DNA from: Polynucleobacter sp. 15G-AUS-farblos
Lineage (GTDB): Bacteria; Pseudomonadota; Gammaproteobacteria; Burkholderiales; Burkholderiaceae
DNA: 64,000 bases
Assembly: GCF_018882445.1 (NCBI RefSeq)
Contig: NZ_JACVOM010000001.1
Coordinates: forward strand, 1 to 64,000
Direction of reading: 5' to 3'
A model generated the notes under the pieces. It was not told where the DNA came from and searched no databases. It was given only the letters and a program-made list of their open reading frames with translations. Position 1 is the first letter of the stretch; each line of letters starts with the position of its first letter. Positions 20,691 through 30,308 of this stretch are shown piece after piece. The position numbers were made by a program, and so were the translations under genes.

Positions 20691-20731
20691 GGGGCAATTC
20701 CTCCAAAGTAATCAATCCTCAAGTGTCTACG

Positions 20732-20762
20732 TCTAGTGGTATTTAAAGCATAAACCACTAGA
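20732..20762 (-). promoter_or_regulatory. Stem-loop in the lon 5' leader
   Basis: Perfect 9-bp arms TCTAGTGGT (20732-20740) and ACCACTAGA (20754-20762) surround a 13-base A+T-rich loop. It lies between the heat-shock -10 box and the lon start codon, so it falls inside the predicted roughly 95-base leader. It could be a repressor operator, an mRNA stability hairpin or a temperature-sensing element. It does not cover the Shine-Dalgarno site, which weakens a simple thermosensor model. Confidence 0.6.
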
Positions 20763-20794
20763 TACAGACTTTATTCTTGAATAGCATACTACCT

Positions 20795-20822
20795 ATATGG
20801 GTAGCACTTTGAGAAATTCAAG
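20795..20822 (-). promoter_or_regulatory. Sigma-32 (RpoH) heat-shock promoter of lon
   Basis: On the minus strand CTTGAAT (20816-20822) is followed after 13 bases by ACCCATAT (20795-20802). The established RpoH consensus is CTTGAAA, 13-15 bases, CCCCATNT. Only the last base of the -35 and the first base of the -10 differ. Lon is a classical heat-shock gene, so place and sequence agree. Confidence 0.85.
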
Positions 20823-20880
20823 GGGGAAAAGGGTCAAAAAGAGGCAAAAATGCCTTAAAAATAGCGAAAACCCTAAGAAA

Positions 20881-22242
20881 TTAAGCTTTTTTACTTAATT
20901 CTGGCTGTTCAGCATCTAGCTTATAAACTAACAGAGGCTTTCCACCCTCTGCAATGCTGGATTCGTCGATAACCACTTTTTGGACGTTCTTTAAAGACGG
21001 TAAGTCGTACATCACGTCCATTAAAGAGCCTTCAAGGATAGACCGAAGTCCTCGAGCACCAGTCTTACGGGCAATCGCCTTCTTGGCAATGGCTGAAAGG
21101 GCTTCGCGACGCACTTCTAGTTCTGAGCCTTCCATTGTCAAAAGTGCTTGATATTGTTTTACTAGCGCATTTTTAGGCTCAGTCAGAATCTGAATCAAAG
21201 CTTCTTCATCCAGCTGGGCCAAGGTTGCCACCACGGGAAGACGACCAATCAATTCAGGAATTAAACCAAACTTAATTAAATCTTCTGGCTCAACCTCAAT
21301 CAGAAGATCGCTGACACCGCGATCATCTTTACCGGGAACTGTGGCATTAAAACCAATACCGGTTTTAGCAGTGCGTTGTTGAATTACCTTTTCAAGCCCA
21401 TCAAAAGCACCGCCACAAATAAATAAAATATTGGTTGTATCAACTTGTAAAAAATCTTGGTTAGGATGCTTGCGACCGCCCTGTGGGGGTACGGAAGCCA
21501 TTGTGCCTTCTACCAGCTTCAGTAAGGCTTGCTGAACACCCTCACCTGATACATCGCGAGTGATGGATGGATTGTCAGACTTACGTGAAATTTTATCAAT
21601 CTCATCGATATAGACAATGCCACGCTGTGCTTTTTCAACGTTGTAGTCGCAAGCTTGCAATAGTTTTTGAATAATGTTTTCAACATCCTCACCAACATAA
21701 CCCGCTTCAGTTAAGGTGGTGGCATCAGCCATTACAAAAGGAACATCGAGCATGCGAGCTAATGTTTGTGCCAGCAAGGTTTTGCCTGAGCCTGTAGGCC
21801 CAATCAACAAAATATTGCTTTTAGCTAGTTCAACTCCATCAACCATCGCCTTGGCTGGAAGTTTGGTTTCTTTTTTATCTGCCGCTTCAATTGGCTTACC
21901 ATCTTTATCCAACTTCACCTTCTTAGGTTTAGGCAAGTATTGAAGACGCTTGTAGTGGTTGTAAACCGCAACTGCTAGGGTTTTTTTAGCATGGTCCTGA
22001 CCAATCACATATTGATCGAGATTTTCGCGAATCTGGTGAGGGGTTGGCAAAGCTTCATCGCCAGTCTCTTTAGGAAGTTTAGCGATTTCCTCTTGAATAA
22101 TGTCTGTACATAAATCAATGCACTCATCACATATAAAAACAGATGGCCCAGCAATGAGCTTTTTTACTTCATGCTGGCTTTTGCCGCAAAAAGAGCAATA
22201 CAGAACTTTATCTGTTGAATTATTGGAGTTGGTATCGCTCAA
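20881..22242 (-). CDS. clpX: ClpX, ATPase subunit of ClpXP protease (TTG start)
   Basis: An AAA+ unfoldase that feeds substrates to ClpP. The 453-residue protein has the N-terminal zinc-binding domain with four cysteines (YCSFCGKS and [10 protein letters not shown]). Walker A is [10 protein letters not shown], Walker B is IVYIDEIDK, and sensor segments are present. The start codon is TTG: codons run TTG-AGC-GAT-ACC, an in-frame TAG lies 12 bases upstream of the TTG, and no ATG comes between, so TTG is the only sensible start. A charged insert near residues 105-127 ([17 protein letters not shown]) before Walker A is longer than in E. coli. It lies 27 bases downstream of clpP. Confidence 0.97.
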   Translation of the reverse strand: MSDTNSNNSTDKVLYCSFCGKSQHEVKKLIAGPSVFICDECIDLCTDIIQEEIAKLPKETGDEALPTPHQIRENLDQYVIGQDHAKKTLAVAVYNHYKRLQYLPKPKKVKLDKDGKPIEAADKKETKLPAKAMVDGVELAKSNILLIGPTGSGKTLLAQTLARMLDVPFVMADATTLTEAGYVGEDVENIIQKLLQACDYNVEKAQRGIVYIDEIDKISRKSDNPSITRDVSGEGVQQALLKLVEGTMASVPPQGGRKHPNQDFLQVDTTNILFICGGAFDGLEKVIQQRTAKTGIGFNATVPGKDDRGVSDLLIEVEPEDLIKFGLIPELIGRLPVVATLAQLDEEALIQILTEPKNALVKQYQALLTMEGSELEVRREALSAIAKKAIARKTGARGLRSILEGSLMDVMYDLPSLKNVQKVVIDESSIAEGGKPLLVYKLDAEQPELSKKA

Positions 22243-22269
22243 TTTGCTTGCCTAGGTTGCTAGTAAATA

Positions 22270-22893
22270 TCAAGGACGCTTATCAATCACTTTATCGATC
22301 AGACCATATTCACGAGCTTGCTCAGCAGACATGAAATTATCACGATCAGTGTCTTTGGCGATCGTATCAATAGATTGACCAGTGCGGTCGGCTAAGATCT
22401 TGTTCAAACGCTCACGCAGATACAGAATCTCACGCGCCTGAATTTCAATATCCGAAGCTTGCCCACGAGCTCCACCAAGCGGTTGATGGATCATGACTCG
22501 AGAATTAGGCAATGCGTAACGCTTACCTTTTTCACCAGCACACAATAAGAAGGCGCCCATACTTGCCGCCATGCCCATACACAGAGTGCTCACATGTGGC
22601 TTTATAAATTGCATGGTGTCATAAATTGCGAGACCAGCAGATACTGAGCCACCCGGAGAGTTAATGTACAAAGAAATCTCTTTGTCAGGATTTTCACTCT
22701 CCAAAAAGAGAAGCTGTGCAATGACTAAGTTTGCAGTTTGATCATTCACCTCACCCACCAAGAAAACAACGCGCTCTCTTAATAGGCGTGAGTAAATATC
22801 GTAGGCACGTTCACCCCTACCAGAGGTTTCTATCACCATGGGAACCAAGCCCAATCCTTGTGGTTCTATATATTCAGATTGGAGATGGTTCAT
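22270..22893 (-). CDS. clpP: ClpP, proteolytic subunit of Clp protease
   Basis: A self-compartmentalising serine peptidase that pairs with ClpX (encoded next) and usually ClpA. The 207-residue protein shows the catalytic Ser in [11 protein letters not shown], the His in RVMIHQP and the Asp in [10 protein letters not shown] short N-terminal propeptide (about residues 1-12) is likely removed by self-cleavage, as in E. coli. It lies 40 bases after tig and 27 bases before clpX, the common tig-clpP-clpX order. Confidence 0.98.
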   Translation of the reverse strand: MNHLQSEYIEPQGLGLVPMVIETSGRGERAYDIYSRLLRERVVFLVGEVNDQTANLVIAQLLFLESENPDKEISLYINSPGGSVSAGLAIYDTMQFIKPHVSTLCMGMAASMGAFLLCAGEKGKRYALPNSRVMIHQPLGGARGQASDIEIQAREILYLRERLNKILADRTGQSIDTIAKDTDRDNFMSAEQAREYGLIDKVIDKRP

Positions 22894-22933
22894 GTTGAGA
22901 GCCCTTTAAAAGTAATAGGTGGCAATGAAACGA

Positions 22934-24271
22934 TTAATTAAGCTTACTTAATTCTTCAAAGCTTACGGCTTTATCAGTCACTTTAGCAAGCGATGTGAAG
23001 TATTTGATGACGTTATCTTCTAAAACTAGGTTTTCAATATCTTTTAGACGGCTTGGATTGCTGTAGAACCAACGAACCACTTCTTTCGGGTCCTCGTATG
23101 TAGCAGCTTGCTCATCAATTTCAGCTTTAATTTGATCGGCCGTCGCTGTCAAGTTTTGCTTTTTAACCAACTCACTCAAAATAAGGCCCAAACGGACGCG
23201 TTTGAGAGCTTGCTCAGCAAACAGTTCTGCGGGGATTGGTACATCTTTTGCATTGGGAACACCGCGTTGCGTCAGATCCTGACGAGCACCTTCCACCAAG
23301 CGTTCTTGTTCCGAAGCTACTAAAGATTTGGGCGCATCTAGATCGCAAATAGAGTTTAATTTCTCCATCACTTCACCTTTCAATAACGTGGTGATGCGAC
23401 GCTTTACTTCTCGATCTAAATTTTCTTTTACGTCGGCGCGCATCTTGGCAACGCCACCCTCAGTAATACCTAGTGACAAAGCGAAAGCATCATCAACGAC
23501 TGGCATATGAGCCCAGTTCACTGACTTCACAGTAATTGTAAATTCAGCAGTTTTACCGGCAACATCCTTACCATGGTAATCGGATGGAAAGCTCAATGGA
23601 AATGATTTACTTTCGCCTGCTTTTAGCCCTAAAGTCGCTGCCTCAAATTCTGGAAGCATGCGACCTTCGCCCAATACATATTCAAAATTTTCAGCTTTAC
23701 CGCCAGCAAACTCAACGCCATCAATTTTGCCAACGAAATCGATTACTACTTGATCGCCCGCTTGGGCTGCAGTATTGGCACCGCCATCACCGTGCGCACC
23801 AGCTTGGCCGCGTGGATGGTAATGCACTTGCTGTTTACGAAGAACATCTATTGCGCGGTCAATTTCTGCATCGCCAATTTCAGTGGTGTACTTGCTGACT
23901 TCTGCACTACTAATGTCTCCGATTTTGACTTCAGGCAGCACTTCAAAAAAGGCTTCAAAAACAACTTTGTCAGCTCCGAGCTCACTTTTTGGTTCGAGTC
24001 TTGGTTGGCCAGCAAGTGCAATTCCCTCTTTCTGACTGAGCTCATAAAAGAGTTCGGCGGCTTTATCAAACTGAAGCTCGTAATCCACTTGCATACCGTG
24101 CTGCTTTTCAACAATATTCTTAGGAACTTTGCCAGGACGAAATCCAGCTATTTTCATGGTCTTACCAACTTTTGCTAAGCGGGCTTCACGTGCTTTTGCC
24201 AAATCGGCGCGAGCGAACTCCAAAGTTATTTTACGGTCCAGTGAACCTAAGTTTTCTATTTGCACAGCCAT
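22934..24271 (-). CDS. tig: Trigger factor (ribosome-bound chaperone/peptidyl-prolyl isomerase)
   Basis: Binds near the ribosomal exit tunnel and shields nascent chains. The 445-residue protein has the N-terminal ribosome-binding domain with its signature loop GFRPGKVPKNIV. The FKBP-type PPIase domain is around 165-250 (GDQVVIDFVGKIDG). A helical C-terminal chaperone domain follows. A Gly/Ala-rich stretch (RGQAGAHGDGGANTAAQAG, about residues 154-172) before the PPIase domain looks like a flexible insert. It heads the tig-clpP-clpX run and follows tRNA-Leu on the same strand. Confidence 0.97.
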   Translation of the reverse strand: MAVQIENLGSLDRKITLEFARADLAKAREARLAKVGKTMKIAGFRPGKVPKNIVEKQHGMQVDYELQFDKAAELFYELSQKEGIALAGQPRLEPKSELGADKVVFEAFFEVLPEVKIGDISSAEVSKYTTEIGDAEIDRAIDVLRKQQVHYHPRGQAGAHGDGGANTAAQAGDQVVIDFVGKIDGVEFAGGKAENFEYVLGEGRMLPEFEAATLGLKAGESKSFPLSFPSDYHGKDVAGKTAEFTITVKSVNWAHMPVVDDAFALSLGITEGGVAKMRADVKENLDREVKRRITTLLKGEVMEKLNSICDLDAPKSLVASEQERLVEGARQDLTQRGVPNAKDVPIPAELFAEQALKRVRLGLILSELVKKQNLTATADQIKAEIDEQAATYEDPKEVVRWFYSNPSRLKDIENLVLEDNVIKYFTSLAKVTDKAVSFEELSKLN

Positions 24272-24328
24272 TCTCGTCTCTTAATTGAAGATCAGGGTAT
24301 GTGAAGTCCAGGCCAAGTGGCAATCTTG

Positions 24329-24415
24329 TGGTGCGAGGAGGGGGACTCGAACCCCCACACCATTTCTGGCGTCAGGACCTAAACCTGGTGCGTCTACCAA
24401 TTTCGCCATCCTCGC
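24329..24415 (-). tRNA. tRNA-Leu (TAG), CCA encoded
   Basis: On the minus strand, an 87-base gene with a long variable arm typical of tRNA-Leu. Acceptor stem is GCGAGGA/TCCTCGC, D-region GGCGAAATTGGTAGACGC, anticodon loop TTTAGGT giving TAG, T-loop GTTCGAGTC, encoded CCA at 24329-24331. It lies between ispF and tig on the same strand as both. Confidence 0.96.
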
Positions 24416-24535
24416 GATATCCGCAAACACTGCCAAGCCTAAACTTCACTCTAAAGACCGTAATTCTACAATGCTTGGGGGTTTAGAGGATCTTGTAGGT
24501 CAGATTGGTGGCTAGCAAGACAGATTACTGGGGTA

Positions 24536-25039
24536 TTAAGCCTTATAGACTAGGGCTACGGCATGAACTGCAATACCCTCACCTCGACCCAAATGCCCAA
24601 GCAATTCGTTCGTCTTGGCTTTTAGATTGACGTGACTGGGCGTTACAGCTAAATCGGCAGCAATATTGCGTACCATTTCTGGCAGGAATTCTGCTAGCTT
24701 AGGCTTCTGACAAATGATCGTGGCATCGACATTTCCGATATGAAAGCCAGCTGCTTGAACCTTTTGCAAGGCCGCTCTGAGCAATATACGACTATCCATA
24801 TCCTTAAATTGTGGGTCAGTATCTGGAAATAGCTGGCCAATATCATTTAGGCCAGCGGCACCCAACAAGGCATCCGTTAAAGCATGCAGCAAGGCATCTG
24901 CATCAGAATGGCCCAATAAACCTTTTACATAAGGCACGTGAACACCACCAAGAATGAGTTTGCGGTCTGTTACCAAAGCATGGACGTCATAGCCCTGCCC
25001 AATACGGAATTGAGGAATGTGTAGTGGGACTTGAGTCAT
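24536..25039 (-). CDS. ispF: 2-C-methyl-D-erythritol 2,4-cyclodiphosphate synthase
   Basis: Fifth step of the non-mevalonate (MEP) isoprenoid pathway, a zinc-dependent trimeric enzyme. The 167-residue protein has the metal-binding pair in GYDVHAL, then [19 protein letters not shown] with a further metal His, and the FPDTDP substrate loop. The C-terminal [14 protein letters not shown] is also typical. It lies 10 bases downstream of ispD, the usual ispDF pair, and is clearly co-transcribed. Confidence 0.97.
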   Translation of the reverse strand: MTQVPLHIPQFRIGQGYDVHALVTDRKLILGGVHVPYVKGLLGHSDADALLHALTDALLGAAGLNDIGQLFPDTDPQFKDMDSRILLRAALQKVQAAGFHIGNVDATIICQKPKLAEFLPEMVRNIAADLAVTPSHVNLKAKTNELLGHLGRGEGIAVHAVALVYKA

Positions 25040-25049
25040 AGGCTTAGGA

Positions 25050-25799
25050 TTATTTTTGAGTTGACTGGAGTAACAATTGCATTAAATCCCAATCTGCAGG
25101 ATGAGTCACCTTGAAGTTGCGAATTGCGCCTTCTATCAATAAAGGCTGAAAGCCTGCTAACTCCATGGCGCTAGCTTCATCGGTGATATCAGCTTCAAGC
25201 CGAATGGCATTGACAAGTGCTTCATGCAAATCATGAATACCAAACATCTGCGGCGTTTGAGCTTGCCATAAATGCGCTCGCGGAATCGTCTTTTCAGAAT
25301 GAGGAATATTGCCAGCAATGACGGAATCTAAATCTGCTTGCTTAAGAGTGTCTGCCAATGGAATGGCTAATAAGCCCCCCGCATTTCCAGCACCAACTGC
25401 ATGAATCAACTTCTCAATTAACTGAGGGGTAATCCCTGGGCGTGCAGCATCATGAACCAGAACCCAATCATTCTGATCCAAACCTGAATCCAGCATCGCG
25501 GCTAGGGTATTGCGTACTGTTTCTTGACGAGTTGGTCCACCAGTAGGGAGAACGTGAATAGGCTTATTGCCTATAACAAGATTATTTAACAGCGGATGAT
25601 CAACAAAGCCTGGACTCACACCAAGCCATATTGACTCAATGTGTGGTGATTCTATAAATGCCCCAAGAGCATATTCCAGCATCGGTCTTCCTGCCAGCAG
25701 CTGGAATTGTTTTGGCAGTTCACCACCGAGGCGCAGCCCAGAGCCCGCTGTAGGTAGGAGCGCATGACACTTCTTGCTGGTTTGATTTGTGAAACCCAT
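25050..25799 (-). CDS. ispD: 2-C-methyl-D-erythritol 4-phosphate cytidylyltransferase
   Basis: Third step of the MEP pathway: MEP plus CTP gives CDP-methylerythritol. The 249-residue protein opens with the nucleotidyltransferase loop [13 protein letters not shown], with Lys in PKQF shortly after. It has VLVHDAARP and a C-terminal VTHPADW. An in-frame ATG at 25835 would overlap the divergent mfd start and add 12 residues not expected in the family. The ATG at 25799 ([10 protein letters not shown]) leaves 23 bases to mfd and is preferred. Transcribed with ispF. Confidence 0.95.
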   Translation of the reverse strand: MGFTNQTSKKCHALLPTAGSGLRLGGELPKQFQLLAGRPMLEYALGAFIESPHIESIWLGVSPGFVDHPLLNNLVIGNKPIHVLPTGGPTRQETVRNTLAAMLDSGLDQNDWVLVHDAARPGITPQLIEKLIHAVGAGNAGGLLAIPLADTLKQADLDSVIAGNIPHSEKTIPRAHLWQAQTPQMFGIHDLHEALVNAIRLEADITDEASAMELAGFQPLLIEGAIRNFKVTHPADWDLMQLLLQSTQK

Positions 25800-25822
25800 G
25801 CCTGATTCTATAATGAGCCAAG

Positions 25823-28800
25823 ATGTCTGATGCATTAAATCTTGTTACCCCCATACCCGCTCCACGGGCTGGGCAGCGCTTTACCTTCTCGGGCCTAGTA
25901 GGCTCGGCTGATGCCGCTTTAATAGCCCAATCTGCCATCCAATATCGCAGTCTTTTTTCAGTGATGGTGATCTTTTGCGCCCAAGCTCAAGAGGCGCAAA
26001 GGCTCTTAGAAGAAATACCTGCTTTTGCCCCTCAGTTAAAGACTCGCCTACTTCCAGACTGGGAAATTCTTCCTTATGACCACTTTTCACCACATCAGGA
26101 TTTAGTCTCTGAACGACTAGCTACCCTTTATGAGTTATTGAATGGTAGTTGCGACATTGTTTTGGTTCCCATCACTACAGCATTACAAAGACTTGGTCCT
26201 CCCCATTTTTTATCAGGCCATACCTTTTTCTTTAGGCAAGGTGACAAGTTAAATGAGGTCGCACTAAAGCTGCAACTTCAGCAAGCTGGGTATGACCCAG
26301 TAAGTGCAGTGATGAGGCCCGGGGAGTACAGCATTCGAGGTGGATTAATTGATCTATTTCCGATGGGATCCAGTCTTCCATATCGTCTTGACCTATTTGG
26401 TGATGAAATCGAACAAATACGGGCCTTCGATCCAGACACCCAACGCAGTCTTTATCCAGTAAAAGAGGTTCGTCTTCTTCCTGGTCACGAATTTCCTTTC
26501 GATGACGTATCGCGTACCGCCTTTAGAAATCGATGGCGCGAAGTTTTTGAAGGCGATCCTACCCGTTGCTCAATTTACAAGGATGCAAACTTAGGCATAC
26601 CAAGCGCTGGTATTGAATCATATCTACCAATGTTTTTCGAAGAACAATCAAGTCTCTTTGATTACTTCCCTCGCTCTGGCGACCCAGTATGGATCTGGAG
26701 TGCTGGCGATATTGAGGAAACCATCCGTGGATTTTGGAAAGATACCCAGTCTCGCTATGAATTTTTAAAGCACGATTTAGATAGACCCATTCTTCCGCCT
26801 AAGCAATTATTTTTAGATGTAGATGAATTTTTTTCCTCTGCCAAACCACATGCACGTATAGCCCTTGAATTTGACTCATCGGATCAAGCACACTTTTATC
26901 CAGTTCCAGATCTAGCGGTTCATCGCCGAGATGCTGATCCTATTGCAAAGCTTCGGGCTTTAGTATCAGCAGAAAAAGTACGGCTACTGATATGTGCCGA
27001 TAGCGCAGGACGTAAGGAATCTATTCGTCAACTTTTGGAAGAGAGTAATTCAGTAGCCGGCGCAAATGGTAAACCCCTCTTCCAACTCAAGCCTGAGGGC
27101 TTTGAAGGTGTTGCTGATTTTATTAAGAGTGAAGCCTCATTTGGATTAGTTACAGCACCTCTATTTAATGGCTTTTCTTGGCCAGATCAAAATTTAATTG
27201 TTATAACGGAAGCAGAGTTATTTACTGCGACGGCAAGACAAAGACGTAAAGGTAAGGGGTCTGAGAGTGCTGATCCAGACATGCTCTTTAAGGATTTATC
27301 TGAGCTCAAGATTGGAGATCCGGTTGTTCATGCAGAACATGGAATTGGCCGCTATCAGGGGCTAGTCCTCCTCAATATTGCTGCAGCTAAAGAAACACCT
27401 ATTTTTGAAGAGTTTCTTCATCTGCAATATGCAGGCCAGGCTACCCTCTATGTCCCTGTACAACAACTGCAAATGGTCACTCGTTATGCGGGATCTGATC
27501 CAGATTCAGCCCCGCTACATCAGCTTGGTTCAGGACAGTGGGATAAAGCCAAACGTAAGGCTGCCCAACAGATTAGAGATACTGCGGCGGAGCTTTTAAG
27601 TCTATATGCTGCTAGAGCGATTCGCAAAGGTCATGCATTTGAGTTTTCTGCCCATGACTATGCAGCTTTTTCTGAGAGTTTCGGATTTGAAGAAACGCCT
27701 GATCAAGCAAATGCAATTGCCGCCGTCATTGGCGATATGACTAGTGGCAGCCCGATGGATCGATTGGTTTGCGGTGATGTTGGCTTTGGTAAGACTGAGG
27801 TGGCCTTGCGCGCGAGCTTTGTGGCAGTGATGGGCGGCAAACAAGTTGCTATCTTAGCACCGACCACTCTACTGGCTGAACAACATGTTGCCACCTGGAA
27901 AGACCGCTTTGCTGATTGGCCTGTCCGTATCGTTGAACTCTCTCGCTTTAAAACTACTAAGGAAATTAATGCTGCACTAGAGGCAATAGCCAAAGGTGAA
28001 GCAGATATCATAATTGGCACTCATAAATTGCTTTCAAAAGAAACGCAATTTGCAAATCTTGGTCTAGTCATTGTGGATGAGGAGCATCGCTTTGGCGTAA
28101 GACAAAAGGATGCCCTCAAGGCCCTGCGTGCAGAGGTAGATATCCTAACCCTAACTGCAACACCGATACCAAGAACACTCGGGATGGCAATGGAAGGCCT
28201 TAGAGAATTTTCCATTATTGCTACAGCCCCGCAAAAACGTTTAGCAATTAAAACGTTTGTTCGTCGCGAAGGTGATGGCGTAATCAGAGAAGCCGTACTA
28301 CGTGAGATTAAGCGAGGCGGTCAAGTTTACTTCTTACATAACGAAGTGGAAACGATTGAAAACCGTAAGCACGCTTTACAAGAACTGATTCCTGAAGCCC
28401 GTATTAGCGTAGCACATGGACAAATGCATGAACGAGAGCTGGAATCAGTGATGCGTGAATTTGTTACGCAAAGAACCAATATCTTGCTATGCACCACTAT
28501 TATTGAAACTGGTATTGATGTACCTACTGCAAATACCATCATCATGCACCGAGCAGATAAATTTGGTTTAGCTCAGCTCCATCAACTTAGGGGGCGTGTA
28601 GGTCGATCCCATCATCAAGCCTATGCCTATCTATTAGTTCCAGATCCTGAGGCGCTGAGTAAACAAGCGCAATTGCGCTTAAATGCGATTCAAGCCATGG
28701 AAGAATTGGGTTCTGGCTTTTATTTGGCAATGCATGATCTTGAAATCCGCGGCGCCGGAGAAGTACTTGGCGATAAACAATCAGGTGAAATACACGAGAT

Positions 28801-29365
28801 CGGTTTTCAGCTGTATACAGAGATGCTTAATCGTGCAGTGAAATCTTTGCGCAGTGGAAAAGAACCAGATCTACTTGCCCCATTACAGGCGACTACTGAC
28901 GTTAACTTGGGAGTACCTGCCCTACTCCCTAATGATTATTGCCCTGATGTGCATGAAAGACTGTCTTTATACAAACGCTTTGCTAGTACAAATGACTTTT
29001 CAGAGCTAATGGGTTTGCGCGAAGAATTAGTAGATCGCTTTGGCGATCTTCCTGATCAGGCTAAATCCTTCTACGAAACCCATCGACTACGTTTAGAAAT
29101 GGCTGGCTTTGGAATAAAGAAGATTGATGCTTTCCCCGCTTCTATTCAAATTCAGTTCATTCCCAATCCACCATTAGATCCCATGAAGATTATTCAGCTC
29201 ATTCAAAGCTCAAAATATATTCAACTCAATGGACAAGATAAGCTGAAGATATTGCCGCAAAAAGACCGTGAATTTGAAAAGTTAGAGCAACGGCTCGATG
29301 CAATCCGTCAGGTCTTGCGTCGCCTGAATGAATCAGCCATGCTCAATACTGTCCAAGCAAATTAA
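25823..29365 (+). CDS. mfd: Transcription-repair coupling factor Mfd
   Basis: An ATP-driven DNA translocase that removes stalled RNA polymerase from lesions and recruits UvrA. At 1180 residues it is full length. The N-terminal UvrB-like region includes the UvrA-binding part. A CarD/RID-type RNA polymerase interaction domain follows (KIGDPVVHAEHGIGRYQGL). A RecG-like SF2 motor has Walker A GDVGFGKTEV, the DEEH box in VDEEHRFG, TATPIPRTL and RGRVGRS. The C-terminal autoinhibitory domain closes the protein. Divergent from ispD and followed by serB after 12 bases, suggesting a mfd-serB transcript. Confidence 0.97.
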   Translation: MSDALNLVTPIPAPRAGQRFTFSGLVGSADAALIAQSAIQYRSLFSVMVIFCAQAQEAQRLLEEIPAFAPQLKTRLLPDWEILPYDHFSPHQDLVSERLATLYELLNGSCDIVLVPITTALQRLGPPHFLSGHTFFFRQGDKLNEVALKLQLQQAGYDPVSAVMRPGEYSIRGGLIDLFPMGSSLPYRLDLFGDEIEQIRAFDPDTQRSLYPVKEVRLLPGHEFPFDDVSRTAFRNRWREVFEGDPTRCSIYKDANLGIPSAGIESYLPMFFEEQSSLFDYFPRSGDPVWIWSAGDIEETIRGFWKDTQSRYEFLKHDLDRPILPPKQLFLDVDEFFSSAKPHARIALEFDSSDQAHFYPVPDLAVHRRDADPIAKLRALVSAEKVRLLICADSAGRKESIRQLLEESNSVAGANGKPLFQLKPEGFEGVADFIKSEASFGLVTAPLFNGFSWPDQNLIVITEAELFTATARQRRKGKGSESADPDMLFKDLSELKIGDPVVHAEHGIGRYQGLVLLNIAAAKETPIFEEFLHLQYAGQATLYVPVQQLQMVTRYAGSDPDSAPLHQLGSGQWDKAKRKAAQQIRDTAAELLSLYAARAIRKGHAFEFSAHDYAAFSESFGFEETPDQANAIAAVIGDMTSGSPMDRLVCGDVGFGKTEVALRASFVAVMGGKQVAILAPTTLLAEQHVATWKDRFADWPVRIVELSRFKTTKEINAALEAIAKGEADIIIGTHKLLSKETQFANLGLVIVDEEHRFGVRQKDALKALRAEVDILTLTATPIPRTLGMAMEGLREFSIIATAPQKRLAIKTFVRREGDGVIREAVLREIKRGGQVYFLHNEVETIENRKHALQELIPEARISVAHGQMHERELESVMREFVTQRTNILLCTTIIETGIDVPTANTIIMHRADKFGLAQLHQLRGRVGRSHHQAYAYLLVPDPEALSKQAQLRLNAIQAMEELGSGFYLAMHDLEIRGAGEVLGDKQSGEIHEIGFQLYTEMLNRAVKSLRSGKEPDLLAPLQATTDVNLGVPALLPNDYCPDVHERLSLYKRFASTNDFSELMGLREELVDRFGDLPDQAKSFYETHRLRLEMAGFGIKKIDAFPASIQIQFIPNPPLDPMKIIQLIQSSKYIQLNGQDKLKILPQKDREFEKLEQRLDAIRQVLRRLNESAMLNTVQAN

Positions 29366-29377
29366 ATAATCACGATT

Positions 29378-30277
29378 ATGATTAATACTATGTCCCTGCT
29401 TACTCTCCTTGCGATTTCTCGTGACCCTATAGCGCAGAAGTTCAGTTTTGAGCTTAAAGAAGCAGCACTTCAATATGGCGCAAGCTTACATACCGAAGGC
29501 GAGCAATCATTTAATGGCACATATTATTCAGAACGCTGGGTTAGCAATCAACTCCTAGACACACAACAGCGAGAGCACTTGCGCTTGATTACTAATAAAT
29601 ACAGCGCAGATCTATGTTTTTTAAAGCCTGATCTCAATACAAATCCTATTCGCGTGTTAGCTATGGATATGGACTCAACCTTAATCAATATTGAGTGTAT
29701 TGACGAAATTGCTGATTTCACAGGAAAAAAAGCGGCTGTTGCCCAGATTACTGAAGCCACTATGCGTGGTGAAATTAAAGACTTCAAGGAAAGCCTTCGT
29801 CGTCGTGTTGCGCTACTAGAAGGAGTGCCTGCAGACACCTTAGAGGCTGTTTATCGCGAAAGATTACGCCCAAATCCTGGCGCTGCTGAACTTTTAGCAG
29901 GCGCCCATGAGCGCGGCATCTTTACTTTATTGGTTTCGGGTGGATTTACCTTCTTTACTGAGAAGTTAAGACAGCAATTTGACCTGAAGCGGACACAAGC
30001 TAATACCCTCGAAATCATAGACAACAGACTGACTGGCAAAGTCTTGGGAGACATTGTTGATGGCTTTGCTAAAGCTTTCTATTTAGATGAGGTCTGCAGT
30101 AATTTAGGCTGTACTAAAGTCAATTCCATGACGATGGGCGATGGAGCGAATGACCTCATCATGATGACTGGCTCCGGCATCAGTGTTGCATACAGAGCTA
30201 AGCCAGTAGTTAAAGAAAAAGCCGACGCAGCTTTTGACTACGTCGGCTTAGATGCTGCCTTACTTTTGATTGCCTAG
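29378..30277 (+). CDS. serB: Phosphoserine phosphatase
   Basis: Final step of serine synthesis from 3-phosphoglycerate; a HAD-superfamily phosphatase. The 299-residue protein has an N-terminal regulatory extension, then HAD motif I AMDMDSTLI with the phosphorylated Asp near residue 96. Motif II is LLVSGGFTFF and motif III/IV GDGANDLIMM. Start is ATG 29378 or ATG 29390 (MSLLTLLA); neither has a clear Shine-Dalgarno. It lies 12 bases after mfd on the same strand and is convergent with bktB. Confidence 0.95.
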   Translation: MINTMSLLTLLAISRDPIAQKFSFELKEAALQYGASLHTEGEQSFNGTYYSERWVSNQLLDTQQREHLRLITNKYSADLCFLKPDLNTNPIRVLAMDMDSTLINIECIDEIADFTGKKAAVAQITEATMRGEIKDFKESLRRRVALLEGVPADTLEAVYRERLRPNPGAAELLAGAHERGIFTLLVSGGFTFFTEKLRQQFDLKRTQANTLEIIDNRLTGKVLGDIVDGFAKAFYLDEVCSNLGCTKVNSMTMGDGANDLIMMTGSGISVAYRAKPVVKEKADAAFDYVGLDAALLLIA

Positions 30278-30308
30278 AGCATATTTCTAGTAATCATAGT
30301 AATTGGTT

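Noticed and set aside
23750..24178. 142-codon plus-strand frame inside tig
   Set aside because: Shadow of tig; Cys- and Phe-rich and unlike any protein family.
24285..24515. Plus-strand frames across tRNA-Leu
   Set aside because: Antisense of tRNA-Leu; both frames are explained by the tRNA.
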